Below are positions 46,710 through 55,748 of a stretch of DNA of 64,000 bases, piece by piece. Position 1 is the stretch's first letter; each line of letters begins with the position of its first letter. The notes under the pieces were generated by a model, which saw nothing but the letters and a program-made list of their open reading frames with translations, searched no databases and was not told the origin of the DNA. Position numbers and translations under genes: made by a program. The DNA comes from Achromobacter mucicolens (GTDB taxonomy: Bacteria; Pseudomonadota; Gammaproteobacteria; Burkholderiales; Burkholderiaceae_B): assembly GCF_902859725.1 (NCBI RefSeq), contig NZ_CADIJP010000020.1:56984-120983 (forward strand), in the 5' to 3' direction.

Positions 46710-47221
46710 CAGCGTCCCGCTCCGACATCGAACGACACCTGGCGGACCGCGCTGGGGCCGGCCATCTGGCGATGGGCCTCCAGGTAATCACGCAGGCCCG
46801 AGTCGTCGGACGCCGAGGCCGAGCCCGACGAACTGGCGTCGGCCAGCACGCGGACGTCCGTCGAAGGCGAGCCGGTGACGTACGGCTGCGCCACCCATGC
46901 GACCGTGGCCACGGCGGCGGCGACCGCCAGGCCCGACAGGCCCATGCGCAAAGGAGAGCGGCGCCGAGGCGCCGCTACGATGGGCAATTCCGCGTCCAGC
47001 GCGCGCGCCAGCCGGGCCGAAAAGGCCGCGCTGGGCGTCAGCGCCAGATCGGCGTTGCGCAGGGAATCACCAATCAGATGATAGGTGTCCCAAGTCTGAC
47101 GTCCCTCTTTGGACAACAGACTGGGAAGAATATCGTCGGAATCCTCTCCGTCCATCCAGGCGGAAACCGATTCTTCCCAGGAAGACTCGGTGATTTCAAC
47201 GGATTTGGCTGCTATTTGCAT
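46709..47221 (-). CDS. rseA: Anti-sigma-E factor RseA/MucA
   Basis: Single-pass membrane anti-sigma factor of 170 residues that holds sigma-E at the inner membrane. The N-terminal cytoplasmic domain contains ESVSAWMDGEDSDDILPSLL and TWDTYHLIGDSLRN, the sigma-binding motif of the RseA family. One membrane segment follows (GLSGLAVAAAVATVAWVAQ), then a periplasmic tail rich in Ser/Ala. The ATG was placed at MQIAAKSV, 8 bases after AAGGAG; a GTG 9 bases earlier is a second possibility. It is 12 bases downstream of rpoE. Confidence 0.92.
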   Translation of the reverse strand: MQIAAKSVEITESSWEESVSAWMDGEDSDDILPSLLSKEGRQTWDTYHLIGDSLRNADLALTPSAAFSARLARALDAELPIVAAPRRRSPLRMGLSGLAVAAAVATVAWVAQPYVTGSPSTDVRVLADASSSGSASASDDSGLRDYLEAHRQMAGPSAVRQVSFDVGAGR

Positions 47222-47233
47222 GACTGCCACTCC

Positions 47234-47833
47234 TTACCAGCGACGCTCGACATCGGTGTCGAGCAATGGACGCAACTTGGTGGCAATGGCTTCACGCGCA
47301 CGAAAAATGCGGGAGCGCACCGTACCGATCGGGCAGTCCATGCTCTGGGCGATGTCTTCGTAACTCATACCTTCGATTTCACGCAGGACAATTGCGGTGC
47401 GCAATTCTTCAGGCAATTCCTCAATGGCCGCGTTCACCGTCTCGGCGATTTCGCGGCTGGCAACCATGGATTCCGGCGTGCTTATATCCGTTAGGTTGTC
47501 GGTTTCGTTAAAAGTTTCACCGTCTTCCGTTTCAATCGCATTGGGCGCGCTGGGGCGGCGCCCCTGCGAGGCCAGCCAGTTGCGCGCGGTGTTGATGGCG
47601 ATGCGGTAAAGCCAGGTGTAGAAGGCGCTTTCGCCACGGAATTGGGGCAAGGCGCGGTAGGCCTTGATGAAGGCTTCCTGCGCCACATCCTCGATTTCGG
47701 CCGGATCGCGGATCATGCGGGCGAGCAGGCGGAGGATCTTGCGCTGGTATTTCAGCACCAGGAGATCGAAGGCCTTCTTGTCGCCCCGCTGCACGCGCGC
47801 TACGAGCTGCGCGTCAACTTCGCGTTCGCTCAT
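47234..47833 (-). CDS. rpoE: RNA polymerase sigma-E factor (RpoE/AlgU)
   Basis: Extracytoplasmic-function sigma factor for envelope stress, 199 residues. Region 2 includes KAFDLLVLKYQRKILRLL and the -10 recognition helix DVAQEAFIKAYRALPQFRGESAFYTWLYRIA (split into its parts); region 4 has LREIEGMSYEDIAQSMDCPIGTVRSRI. These match ECF02-type RpoE. The start overlaps the stop of the membrane-protein gene upstream by 4 bases. It leads the rpoE-rseA-rseB-mucD block, and no clear sigma-E promoter was found directly upstream, so some transcription may come from the fabF side. Confidence 0.96.
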   Translation of the reverse strand: MSEREVDAQLVARVQRGDKKAFDLLVLKYQRKILRLLARMIRDPAEIEDVAQEAFIKAYRALPQFRGESAFYTWLYRIAINTARNWLASQGRRPSAPNAIETEDGETFNETDNLTDISTPESMVASREIAETVNAAIEELPEELRTAIVLREIEGMSYEDIAQSMDCPIGTVRSRIFRAREAIATKLRPLLDTDVERRW

Positions 47834-48366
47834 GAGGCCTCCCGCAAACGACGCGCAGGTTGTGCCTGCCGCGCCGTGCCCGCGACGAGGCGCAGACGGC
47901 GCCAGGATTCGGGTCGCAACGTGTGCTTCCAGACGGTGAGGGTGATTTTGCTGGTGGTAAAGGCCGTACTCCCGGTGGGCAAGGGCTGCAAGACAAGCGT
48001 CAGCCACGCTGGCCCCCGTTGCTGATCCAGCAGCAGCGCATCCTGCCAGCCTTGCGGCCGGCGTAGCTGCCAATGGTCAGCCCCGGTCGCAGTGCGTAGC
48101 GCCGTTACCGGGGACGGGGTGCTCCGTGCCGAGTGTAACAGCCCGGCCAACAGAAACAGAAGCGCAAGCAACGCGGCGGCCATCCAGGCATGACCCTGCC
48201 AGGATGCCGCCGTCAGCACGCAGGCCACGGCCGCGGCCAGAGCCAGCCCGAAGAGCGCGACGGCGCTTCTGGGCGGCGAGACTGGCACGCGGAATGACCA
48301 GCGCCCCCCGACCGAGCCTTCCAAATCAGACCCGGCGAACGGCCATCGAGCCGTTGGTGCCGCCAA
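47830..48366 (-). CDS. Small membrane protein between fabF and rpoE (YgfX-like)
   Basis: Protein of up to 178 residues with two adjacent hydrophobic segments (about residues 36-53 and 60-77: SAVALFGLALAAAVACVL and WMAAALLALLFLLAGLL) and a basic, Arg/Trp-rich soluble C-terminus. The arrangement resembles YgfX/CptA-type inner-membrane proteins, but the family call is tentative. Its stop overlaps the rpoE start by 4 bases. The ATG at 48366 lies inside the fabF 3' end; a TTG at 48324 or GTG at 48288 would avoid that overlap, so the start is uncertain. Its position couples fatty-acid genes to the sigma-E operon. Confidence 0.6.
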   Translation of the reverse strand: MAAPTARWPFAGSDLEGSVGGRWSFRVPVSPPRSAVALFGLALAAAVACVLTAASWQGHAWMAAALLALLFLLAGLLHSARSTPSPVTALRTATGADHWQLRRPQGWQDALLLDQQRGPAWLTLVLQPLPTGSTAFTTSKITLTVWKHTLRPESWRRLRLVAGTARQAQPARRLREAS

Positions 48367-49555
48367 AGCCGAACGAATTGGACAGGCCCACGTCGATCTT
48401 CATCGGCCGCGCCTCGTTGGCGCAGTAATCCAGATCGCATTCCGGATCCTGATTGAAGATGTTGATCGTCGGAGGCGAGACCTGGTTGTAGACGGCCAAG
48501 GTCGTGAACACGGCTTCGATGCCGCCGGCCGCGCCCAGCAGGTGGCCCGTCATGGACTTGGTCGAGTTGACCACCAGCTTCTTGGCATGGTCGCCGAACG
48601 CCAGCTTGAGCGCATCGGTTTCGTTCTTGTCGCCCAGCGGCGTGGAAGTGCCGTGCGCGTTGACGTACTGGACGTCTTCGGGATTCAGGCCGCCGTTGCG
48701 CAGCGCGTTGATCACGCCGCGGCGCGGGCCGTCCTTGTCCGGCGCGGTGATGTGGTGAGCGTCGGAGCTCATGCCGTAGCCAGCCAGTTCACCGTAGATG
48801 CGCGCGCCGCGCTTCTTGGCGTGCTCGTACTCTTCCAGAACCAGGACGCCTGCGCCCTCGCCCAGCACAAAGCCGTCGCGGTCGCGGTCCCAGGGACGCG
48901 AAGCGGTCTGAGGGTCATCGTTGCGGGTCGACAGCGCGCGCATGGCGGCAAAGCCGCCGATGCCCAGCGGCGACACGGTCGACTCGGCGCCGCCGGCCAC
49001 CATGACGTCGGCATCGCCGTATTCAATCAGGCGGGCTGCATCGCCGATGCAGTGCAGGCCGGTCGTGCAGGCCGACACCACGGCGTAGCTGGGGCCCTTC
49101 ATGCCATAGGCGATCGACAGATGCCCGGAAATCAGGTTGATCAGCGAACCCGGCACGAAGAACGGCGAAATGCGCCGCGGGCCCTTGGCAAGGTACTCGA
49201 CCTGGGTTTCCTCGATGCGCGGCAGACCGCCGATGCCGGACCCCACGATCACGCCGATACGCTCGGCGTTTTCTTCGGTGACTTCCAGGCCGCAATCGCG
49301 CCAGGCCTGCATTCCGGCAGCCAGGCCGTAATGGATGAACGTATCCATCTGGCGGGCTTCCTTGGCCGAAATATAGGTACTGATGTCGAAGTCTTTGACT
49401 TCGCCAGCAATGTGGGTGGTGATGGCCGAGGGATCGAAACGGGTGATGCGGCTGATGCCAGAACGTCCGTTGACGATATTGTCCCAAGCGGTGGTCAGAT
49501 CATTTCCTACAGGGGAAACGATACCCAGGCCGGTGATGACGACACGTCGCTTCAC
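48326..49555 (-). CDS. fabF: 3-oxoacyl-ACP synthase II (KAS II)
   Basis: Condensing enzyme of fatty-acid elongation, 409 residues (E. coli FabF 413). The catalytic Cys lies in VVSACTTGLHCIGDA. The active-site His residues are in YVNAHGTSTPLGD and KSMTGHLLGAAGGIE. The start is GTG, 6 bases after GAGGAG, and gives the standard opening VKRRVVITGLGIVSPVG. Longer upstream codons have no similarity. It follows acpP by 183 bases and precedes the YgfX-like gene. Confidence 0.96.
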   Translation of the reverse strand: MKRRVVITGLGIVSPVGNDLTTAWDNIVNGRSGISRITRFDPSAITTHIAGEVKDFDISTYISAKEARQMDTFIHYGLAAGMQAWRDCGLEVTEENAERIGVIVGSGIGGLPRIEETQVEYLAKGPRRISPFFVPGSLINLISGHLSIAYGMKGPSYAVVSACTTGLHCIGDAARLIEYGDADVMVAGGAESTVSPLGIGGFAAMRALSTRNDDPQTASRPWDRDRDGFVLGEGAGVLVLEEYEHAKKRGARIYGELAGYGMSSDAHHITAPDKDGPRRGVINALRNGGLNPEDVQYVNAHGTSTPLGDKNETDALKLAFGDHAKKLVVNSTKSMTGHLLGAAGGIEAVFTTLAVYNQVSPPTINIFNQDPECDLDYCANEARPMKIDVGLSNSFGFGGTNGSMAVRRV

Positions 49556-49738
49556 GGATGACTCCTCAAACAGACAAAAGAAAGGCGGTTTTCGGGATGC
49601 GCTGCGCGTGTGGACCACATGAAGGCAGGCGAGGCGTTATAACGCCTTGCCCGCCGGTGGACCACACGGCACTCCTGAAACCGCCCTGATTCCAGGTTGG
49701 CCGACGATATCGGGCAACCAGGACGATATAGGCTGAGC

Positions 49739-49978
49739 TTACTGCTTACCGTGCGAATTGATGTAGTCAATCGCTTGTTGCACGGTCGTGATCTTTTCGG
49801 CCTCTTCGTCGGGGATCTCGGTCTCGAATTCGTCTTCGAGGGCCATGACCAGTTCGACCATGTCGAGCGAATCGGCACCGAGGTCGTCAAGGAAGGAGGA
49901 CTCGTTCTTGATCTCGGCTTCGTTGACGCCAAGTTGTTCAGCGACGATCTTCTTGACGCGCTGTTCGATGCTTTCCAT
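49739..49978 (-). CDS. acpP: Acyl carrier protein
   Basis: 79-residue carrier for acyl chains. The phosphopantetheine attachment serine is in [20 protein letters not shown], at about residue 37 (the DSL motif). The protein is highly acidic. The start ATG is 6 bases after GGAGATC. It lies between fabG and fabF, the usual place. It is separated from fabG by 190 bases, which hold no gene and may carry its own promoter, as expected for a highly expressed protein. Confidence 0.98.
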
Positions 49979-50169
49979 GCAGATCTCCAATTGGGAAAAA
50001 TCCCGCGAATTATAGCCAAGCGCGGAGTGATGCAACGCCTGACCGTGACAAAAATAACACCGCGCATTTGTTCTGTCGCCGAGAGCGGCGCAGGAAGACC
50101 ATGTGCGGCGTTTCCGGAGAATCGCGCCCCGCCTTGCCGGTTGCCCGGCGGCGACGCGCGATTCGTGAT

Positions 50170-50922
50170 TTATTGCATGTACATCCCGCCGTTGACGTGC
50201 AGGGTGGTGCCGGTAATGTAACCCGCCTGAGGCCCGGACAAAAAGGCCACGGCATGCGCAATGTCAGTCGGAGAGCCCAGACGGCCCAGCGGAATCTGCT
50301 GCAGCAGCGCCGCGGTCTGGTTTTCGCCCAGCGCACGCGTCATGTCGGTATCGATGAAGCCAGGGGCCACGCAGTTCACGGTGATGTTGCGGCTGCCCAG
50401 TTCACGCGCCAGCGCACGCGACATGCCCGCCACGCCGGCCTTCGCGGCCGCGTAGTTGGCTTGGCCCGCGTTGCCGCTGGAACCCACCACGGAAGTCACA
50501 TTGATGATGCGTCCCCAACGAGCCTTCATCATGCTGCGCAGCACGGCGCGCGACAGGCGGAAGACCGACGCGAGGTTGGTGTCAATGACCGCCGACCAGT
50601 CGTCGTCTTTCATGCGCATCGCCAGCGTATCACGGGTGATGCCAGCGTTATTGACGAGGATGTGCGGACCGCCGCCTTCCTTGCCCAGCGCGTCGATCAG
50701 CGCATCGCAAGCGGCAGCGTCGGTCACGTCGAGCACCACGCCGCGGCCGCCAAACGGCGCCAGCGCTTCGGTGATGCCGGCCGCGCCCGATTCGGACGTC
50801 GCAGTGCCGACGACGGTTGCGCCGCGAGCGGCCAGTTCCAGGGCGATCGCCCGGCCAATGCCGCGCGTGGCGCCCGTGACGAGCGCGATCTTGCCCTGCA
50901 GTTCGGTCGAGGTGTTGTCCAT
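50170..50922 (-). CDS. fabG: 3-oxoacyl-ACP reductase
   Basis: NADPH-dependent short-chain dehydrogenase of the elongation cycle, 250 residues. The nucleotide motif is [12 protein letters not shown] at about residues 16-27, the catalytic Ser in [11 protein letters not shown], and Tyr and Lys in [10 protein letters not shown]. The C-terminal [16 protein letters not shown] is standard. It begins 3 bases after fabD. Confidence 0.97.
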
Positions 50923-50925
50923 TGA

Positions 50926-51861
50926 TCAGTTTCCGTTGACGGCAGCCAAAGCCGCTTCCAGCGAAGCGGGATCGGTGATGGCCAGGCCGGTGAGTTCGGG
51001 GTCGATGCGTTTGGTCAGGCCGGCGAGCACCTTGCCGGGACCGCACTCGATGACGTGCGTGACGCCTTGCGCCTTCATGGCGCGCAGGGTTTCGACCCAG
51101 CGCACAGGATGCCACGCCTGGCGCACCAGCGCATCGCGGATTGCCCCGGGTTCCGTGGGCGAGGCCACATCGACGTTGTTGATGACCTGCACCTGCGGCG
51201 CGGACACGGCGGCGCTGGCAAGCGCGCCAGCCAGCACGTCGGCGGCCGGCTTGAGCAGGCTGGAATGGAACGGTGCGGAAACGGGCAGCAGCAAGGCACG
51301 CTTGGCGCCAGCCGCCTTGGCCAGTTCGCAGGCGCGCTCGACGGCGGCCTTGTGGCCGGCGATCACGACTTGCGCCGGCGCATTGAAGTTGACGGCTTCG
51401 ACGACTTCGCCTTGCGCGGCTTGCGCACACGCGGCGCGCACGGCATCGTCGTCCAGACCGAGGATTGCGGCCATGGCGCCGGTGCCGACCGGCACGGCGG
51501 CCTGCATGGCATCGGCGCGCACGCGCACCAGACGCACGGCGTCTTCCAGCGTCAGCGAGCCAGCTGCGGTCAGCGCGGCGTATTCGCCCAGGCTGTGGCC
51601 GGCCACGACATCAGGCTTGCGGCCGCCCGCGGCAACCCATGCGTTATAGAACGCCACGCCAGCCGTCAGCATGGCCGGCTGGGTGTTGGTGGTCAGGTTC
51701 AGTTGTTCCGCGGGACCCTGCGCGATCAGCGCGCCCAGGTCCTGCCCCAGGGCCTCGGAGGCACGCGCCACGGTGTCGGTGACCGCCGCCACGCCGGACC
51801 AGGCGTCCAGCATGCCGACAGCTTGCGAACCCTGGCCAGGAAAGACAAAAGCGATTTTCAT
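50926..51861 (-). CDS. fabD: Malonyl-CoA:ACP transacylase
   Basis: Loads malonyl groups on ACP. 311 residues. The start IAFVFPGQGSQ and the nucleophile motif VAGHSLGEYAALTAAG are present. The active-site His is in VSAPFHSSLLKPA and the malonyl-binding Arg is in VRLVRVRADAMQ. It is 96 bases downstream of fabH and 3 bases upstream of fabG. Confidence 0.97.
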   Translation of the reverse strand: MKIAFVFPGQGSQAVGMLDAWSGVAAVTDTVARASEALGQDLGALIAQGPAEQLNLTTNTQPAMLTAGVAFYNAWVAAGGRKPDVVAGHSLGEYAALTAAGSLTLEDAVRLVRVRADAMQAAVPVGTGAMAAILGLDDDAVRAACAQAAQGEVVEAVNFNAPAQVVIAGHKAAVERACELAKAAGAKRALLLPVSAPFHSSLLKPAADVLAGALASAAVSAPQVQVINNVDVASPTEPGAIRDALVRQAWHPVRWVETLRAMKAQGVTHVIECGPGKVLAGLTKRIDPELTGLAITDPASLEAALAAVNGN

Positions 51862-51957
51862 GATTGAGCGTGTGGATTGATTCAGTGTCTGTGTGGGATG
51901 CCAGGCGCGCTCTCAGGCCGACGGCGGCACACGTGCCGCCGCAGCCCGGGCACGCCC

Positions 51958-52932
51958 TTACATGCGGGCCAGTACCGAGCCCCAGGTGAATCCGCCGCCG
52001 ACGCCTTGCATCAGGATGAGCTGGCCCGGCTTGACGCGGCCGTCGCGGCGCGCGGCATCGAGCGCGAGCGGCACGCTGGCCGCGGACGTGTTGGCATGAC
52101 TGTCGACGGTGATGACGACCTTCTCGACCGGCACGTCCAGCTTGCGGGCAAGGAAATTCAGGATGCGCACGTTGGCCTGATGCGGGATCAGCCAATCGAC
52201 GTCGGCAACGGTGACGCCGGCCTCGGCGCAGGTGTCGCGCGCGGAGCGGTCCAGGACGGTGACGGCCTGCTTGAAGACGGCCTGGCCGTCCATGCGCAGG
52301 AACGGATCGCCCGTGACGTCGCCATAGGCCACGTTGCCGGCCGCGCTCAGGATCTTCATCTGGCTGCCGTCGGCGTGCAGTTGCGCGGCCATGATGCCGG
52401 GCTTGTCGGACGCCTTGAGCACCACGGCGCCCGCGCCGTCGCCAAACAGCACGCAGGTGCTGCGATCGTTCCAGTCGAGGATGCGCGAGAACACTTCGGC
52501 GCCGATCACCAGCGCGCAGCGCGCGCGGCCCGCGCGGATGAAGCTGTCGGCGGTGGTGATCGCGTAGACGAAGCCGCTGCACACGGCCTGCACGTCGAAC
52601 GCGGCCGAGCCCTTGGCGCCTAGGTTTGCCTGCACCAGGCAAGCCGTGCTGGGGAACACGAAATCGGGGGTGGACGTGGCCACGATGACGAGGTCGATTT
52701 CGGAGGCGTCAACGCCCGAATCGGCCAGCGCGCGGCGCGAGGCCTCGGTGGCCAGCTGGCTGGTGGTCACCCCACGCTCGGCCAGATGGCGCTGGCGGAT
52801 GCCCGTGCGCTCGACAATCCATTCGTCCGAGGTGGCGATATCGCGCGTCGCCAGTTCCGCAGCCAGTTCGTCATTCGAAACCACGCGTTCCGGCAGGAAG
52901 CTGCCGGTGCCCGCGATCACGGAGTATTTCAT
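51958..52932 (-). CDS. fabH: 3-oxoacyl-ACP synthase III (KAS III)
   Basis: Starts fatty-acid synthesis by joining acetyl-CoA to malonyl-ACP. 324 residues. The catalytic Cys is in [13 protein letters not shown]; the His is in [12 protein letters not shown] and the Asn in [10 protein letters not shown], completing the triad. The start is [15 protein letters not shown], as in Bordetella-type FabH; an upstream ATG that overlaps the plsX stop is possible. It lies 11 bases after plsX. Confidence 0.96.
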   Translation of the reverse strand: MKYSVIAGTGSFLPERVVSNDELAAELATRDIATSDEWIVERTGIRQRHLAERGVTTSQLATEASRRALADSGVDASEIDLVIVATSTPDFVFPSTACLVQANLGAKGSAAFDVQAVCSGFVYAITTADSFIRAGRARCALVIGAEVFSRILDWNDRSTCVLFGDGAGAVVLKASDKPGIMAAQLHADGSQMKILSAAGNVAYGDVTGDPFLRMDGQAVFKQAVTVLDRSARDTCAEAGVTVADVDWLIPHQANVRILNFLARKLDVPVEKVVITVDSHANTSAASVPLALDAARRDGRVKPGQLILMQGVGGGFTWGSVLARM

Positions 52933-52943
52933 TGCGGTATCCA

Positions 52944-54011
52944 TCAAGCGGTATCCCCAGCCACGTTGGGCGACGCCGCCGAGGGGCGATCGCCGGATTG
53001 AACGCGCTTGGTAATTTGAGCGACCGTCTGCGCGGTGCGCTCAAGCAGTTTACTCACTACGGCTTCGCGGGCGCGTTGCAAGGCAAAACCGAAGGCGTAA
53101 ACGTCCGCGGAACCGTGGCTCTTGATGACCACGCCGCGCAAGCCCAGCAAGGCTGCGCCGTTGTACCGGCGGTTGTCCACGCGGCTGCGCAGGCGGTTCA
53201 GCACAGGCTTGGCCACCGCACCGGCGATCAGCGTGATCAGATTGCGCTTGAACTCTTCACGAATGATGCTGGACAGCATCTTCGCCAGTCCTTCGACGGA
53301 CTTGAGCACGACGTTGCCGACAAAGCCGTCGCAGACGACGACGTCGACCGTGCCCTTGAAGATGTCATTGCCTTCGACGTTGCCGTAGAAGTTCAGCGGG
53401 CTGCCGCGCAGAAGCTCGGCGGCTTCCTTGACGACTTCGTTGCCCTTGATGACTTCTTCGCCAATGTTCAGCAAACCCACGGTGGGGTTGTCGCGATGGT
53501 CCACCGCCTGCGACAGCGCGGCGCCCATGATGGCGAATTGCAGCAGGTGCTCAGCCGTGCAGTCCACGTTCGCGCCAAGGTCCAGCACCGTGGTGGCGCG
53601 GCCCGTCTGGTTCGGAATGGACGTGGCGATCGCCGGGCGGTCGATGCCGTCCAACGTCTTGAGCACATAACGGGAAATGGCCATCCAGGCGCCGGTGTTG
53701 CCCGCGGAAACGCAGGCGTCCGCCCGCCCATCCTTGACGGACTGGGCAGCGAGGCGCATGGAGGAGTCTTTTTTGCGGCGCAGGGCGACCTCGACCGGGT
53801 CGTCCATGGTGACGACTTCGGAAGCCGCCACGATCTCAATGCGATCGCGCGCCACGTTGCGGTGCTCGGCGAGCGCCGCTTCGATGGCGTCTGGAAGCCC
53901 GACCAACAATAGCCGGGTGTCCGGAAATTGCCGGGCGAACTCGATCGCAGCCGGAATCGTGACGGGCAGACCGAAGTCTCCGCCCATACAGTCTATGGCG
54001 ATGCGTATCAC
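52944..54011 (-). CDS. plsX: Phosphate acyltransferase PlsX
   Basis: Peripheral enzyme that makes acyl-phosphate from acyl-ACP for phospholipid synthesis. 355 residues. The opening [14 protein letters not shown] is the family signature; [12 protein letters not shown] and [10 protein letters not shown]-like [10 protein letters not shown] follow. The C-terminal tail beyond residue 325 is basic and variable. It sits between rpmF (59 bases upstream) and fabH. Confidence 0.96.
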   Translation of the reverse strand: MIRIAIDCMGGDFGLPVTIPAAIEFARQFPDTRLLLVGLPDAIEAALAEHRNVARDRIEIVAASEVVTMDDPVEVALRRKKDSSMRLAAQSVKDGRADACVSAGNTGAWMAISRYVLKTLDGIDRPAIATSIPNQTGRATTVLDLGANVDCTAEHLLQFAIMGAALSQAVDHRDNPTVGLLNIGEEVIKGNEVVKEAAELLRGSPLNFYGNVEGNDIFKGTVDVVVCDGFVGNVVLKSVEGLAKMLSSIIREEFKRNLITLIAGAVAKPVLNRLRSRVDNRRYNGAALLGLRGVVIKSHGSADVYAFGFALQRAREAVVSKLLERTAQTVAQITKRVQSGDRPSAASPNVAGDTA

Positions 54012-54070
54012 GGGTGCCAGGTATCAGCGCTCAGCCGAAATGGTCCGAGTACGAGTTCGGCCCGGGGGCC

Positions 54071-54253
54071 TTATTCGTCGGCCTTGGTCTTCAGGACCTT
54101 GCGGCCACGATAGAAGCCGTTGGGGCTGATGTGGTGACGCAGGTGCGTTTCACCGGTGTTGGGTTCGATGGCGGTCGACGGGGCCACCAGAAAATCGTGC
54201 GAACGGTGCATACCGCGCTTGGAGGGGGACTTCTTGTTTTGTTGAACGGCCAT
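54071..54253 (-). CDS. rpmF: 50S ribosomal protein L32
   Basis: 60-residue ribosomal protein. [20 protein letters not shown] is the conserved beginning; no zinc-binding cysteines are present, so it is the cysteine-free form. It sits between yceD and plsX in the universal order. Confidence 0.98.
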   Translation of the reverse strand: MAVQQNKKSPSKRGMHRSHDFLVAPSTAIEPNTGETHLRHHISPNGFYRGRKVLKTKADE

Positions 54254-54305
54254 GATGACTCCTAGAAACGGGGCGCATTGTACGCGATGCGGCCCGATGT
54301 TGATC

Positions 54306-55073
54306 TCAATCTTTGTGCTTCAGTTGTTCCAGCACCGCAAACGGCGACGGACGCTTGACAGCGGGCTCCTCTTCAGGAGCTTCGCTGGCCTTGGCCTGCG
54401 CGCCCGGGCATACATCATGCTTGGGCACATACGGAATGCTCAGAATGAGCTCATCTTCGATCTGGGCCAACAGATCAAAATGATGCGAACCCACCACCTT
54501 TTCAGGCAGGTGGGCCACAGAATCCCTTCCTACGCCTTCGTCGCCCTCGTCGTCGTCATCGTCGCCGTGATCGGCAAAGGAATGATCGTCGTCGAGGTCG
54601 TCTTCGGATTTGACCAGTTGCAGCACGACTTCGCTGTCCACCGGATAGGCAAACGGCACATTGCACCGCTGGCACATCACCACCGGATTGGCCCGCACAT
54701 GCAGGCGCAAAATCGGCTGGCCCAACAGCAAGCCGGTCTTGCCTTCTTCGCCTTGCACGGACCAGGTCACAAGCCCGGCCTCGCCCAGCGGTTGATCGGG
54801 CAAGCCGTCAACCACGCGGCCAAGCCGCACCAAGGCGATGGCGCCCTGCGCGCTTTTGCCCATTCGAGCAAAGGCAAAGGCGTCGATGCGCTTCACACCG
54901 GTTTCCACCGGCGCGGCTTCCGGTCCGTTGTCGGCCAGCGATTTGTTGGCCAGCGATTTGTTGGCCAGGGCTTTGTCGTCCAGCGCTGCATTCACCGGCG
55001 CTGCATTCACACCAGCACCGGCCGATCCGTCCGCGCGGCGACCCAAGTCGCCAGGCTTTCCCTTCGGTGTCAT
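54306..55073 (-). CDS. yceD: YceD/DUF177 family protein (23S rRNA accumulation)
   Basis: YceD-family protein that supports 23S rRNA accumulation in bacteria. 255 residues, longer than E. coli YceD (173). The core begins near [11 protein letters not shown] and contains the paired cysteines [15 protein letters not shown], followed by an acidic run and the C-terminal [10 protein letters not shown]. The extra length is an N-terminal extension including four 15-base repeats ([20 protein letters not shown]) and an acidic insert ([10 protein letters not shown]). The start was set at MTPKGKPG, 8 bases after AGGA. It heads the rpmF-plsX-fab array. Confidence 0.9.
   Translation of the reverse strand: MTPKGKPGDLGRRADGSAGAGVNAAPVNAALDDKALANKSLANKSLADNGPEAAPVETGVKRIDAFAFARMGKSAQGAIALVRLGRVVDGLPDQPLGEAGLVTWSVQGEEGKTGLLLGQPILRLHVRANPVVMCQRCNVPFAYPVDSEVVLQLVKSEDDLDDDHSFADHGDDDDDEGDEGVGRDSVAHLPEKVVGSHHFDLLAQIEDELILSIPYVPKHDVCPGAQAKASEAPEEEPAVKRPSPFAVLEQLKHKD
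54930..54989. repeat. Four 15-base in-frame repeats in yceD
   Basis: Units GTCGGCCAGCGATTT, GTTGGCCAGCGATTT, GTTGGCCAGGGCTTT and a diverged fourth. On the minus strand each unit gives five residues of the form K-S/A-L-A-N/D. Copy-number change here would keep the frame. Confidence 0.8.
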
Positions 55074-55145
55074 GTTGATGTTCCTGCAAAAATGCCGCAA
55101 AACGTTAGATAATACTGTGACTTACGTATTACCGTCAAATGCCGC

Positions 55146-55748
55146 ATGCCCTCAAAGCCTAGCCTGATCCTCGCGTCCAGCTCGCGATACCGCAAAGAAC
55201 TGTTGTCGCGCCTGCGCCTGCCCTTCACCGCGATTTCCCCCGATGTAGACGAAACGCCACAATCCGGCGAAACCCCCGAGGCGCTGGCGCTGCGTCTGTC
55301 CGTTGCCAAGGCGATGGCGGTGGTCTCCACTAACCCGGGCAGCATCGTGATCGGCTCTGACCAGGTGGCGACCGTGGATGGAACCCCCATCGGCAAACCG
55401 GGCGACTTCACGCGGGCACAGGCGCAACTGCGCTCCCTCTCGGGCCGAATGGTCGAATTTCACAGTGCGCTTGCCGTGACCGATGGCCACCGGGTGGAAA
55501 AGGCCGACATCATTACCCGCTGCCGGTTCCGCCAGTTGCCTGATCATGCCATCGACGCCTATCTGCGGGCCGAGGAACCTTACGATACCGCAGGCAGCGC
55601 CAAGGCGGAAAGCCTGGGCATTGCCCTGATGGAAAGCATCCAGAGCGACGATCCCACCGCCATCATAGGCCTGCCGCTGATCGAACTGACGCGCATGCTA
55701 GCCACTTTCGGACTGGATCCGCTCGACACCCCGGGAGCGCCCGCATGA
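55146..55748 (+). CDS. Maf-family nucleoside triphosphate pyrophosphatase (YceF type)
   Basis: Nucleotide house-cleaning pyrophosphatase; the YceF subgroup prefers 7-methyl-GTP. 200 residues. LILASSSRYRKELLSRL is the start signature, DVDETPQSGETP and VIGSDQVA follow, and the active-site KPGDFTRAQAQL and EPYDTAGSAKAES are in place. It is divergent from yceD with only 72 bases between, and overlaps the downstream methyltransferase gene by 4 bases. Confidence 0.93.
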   Translation: MPSKPSLILASSSRYRKELLSRLRLPFTAISPDVDETPQSGETPEALALRLSVAKAMAVVSTNPGSIVIGSDQVATVDGTPIGKPGDFTRAQAQLRSLSGRMVEFHSALAVTDGHRVEKADIITRCRFRQLPDHAIDAYLRAEEPYDTAGSAKAESLGIALMESIQSDDPTAIIGLPLIELTRMLATFGLDPLDTPGAPA

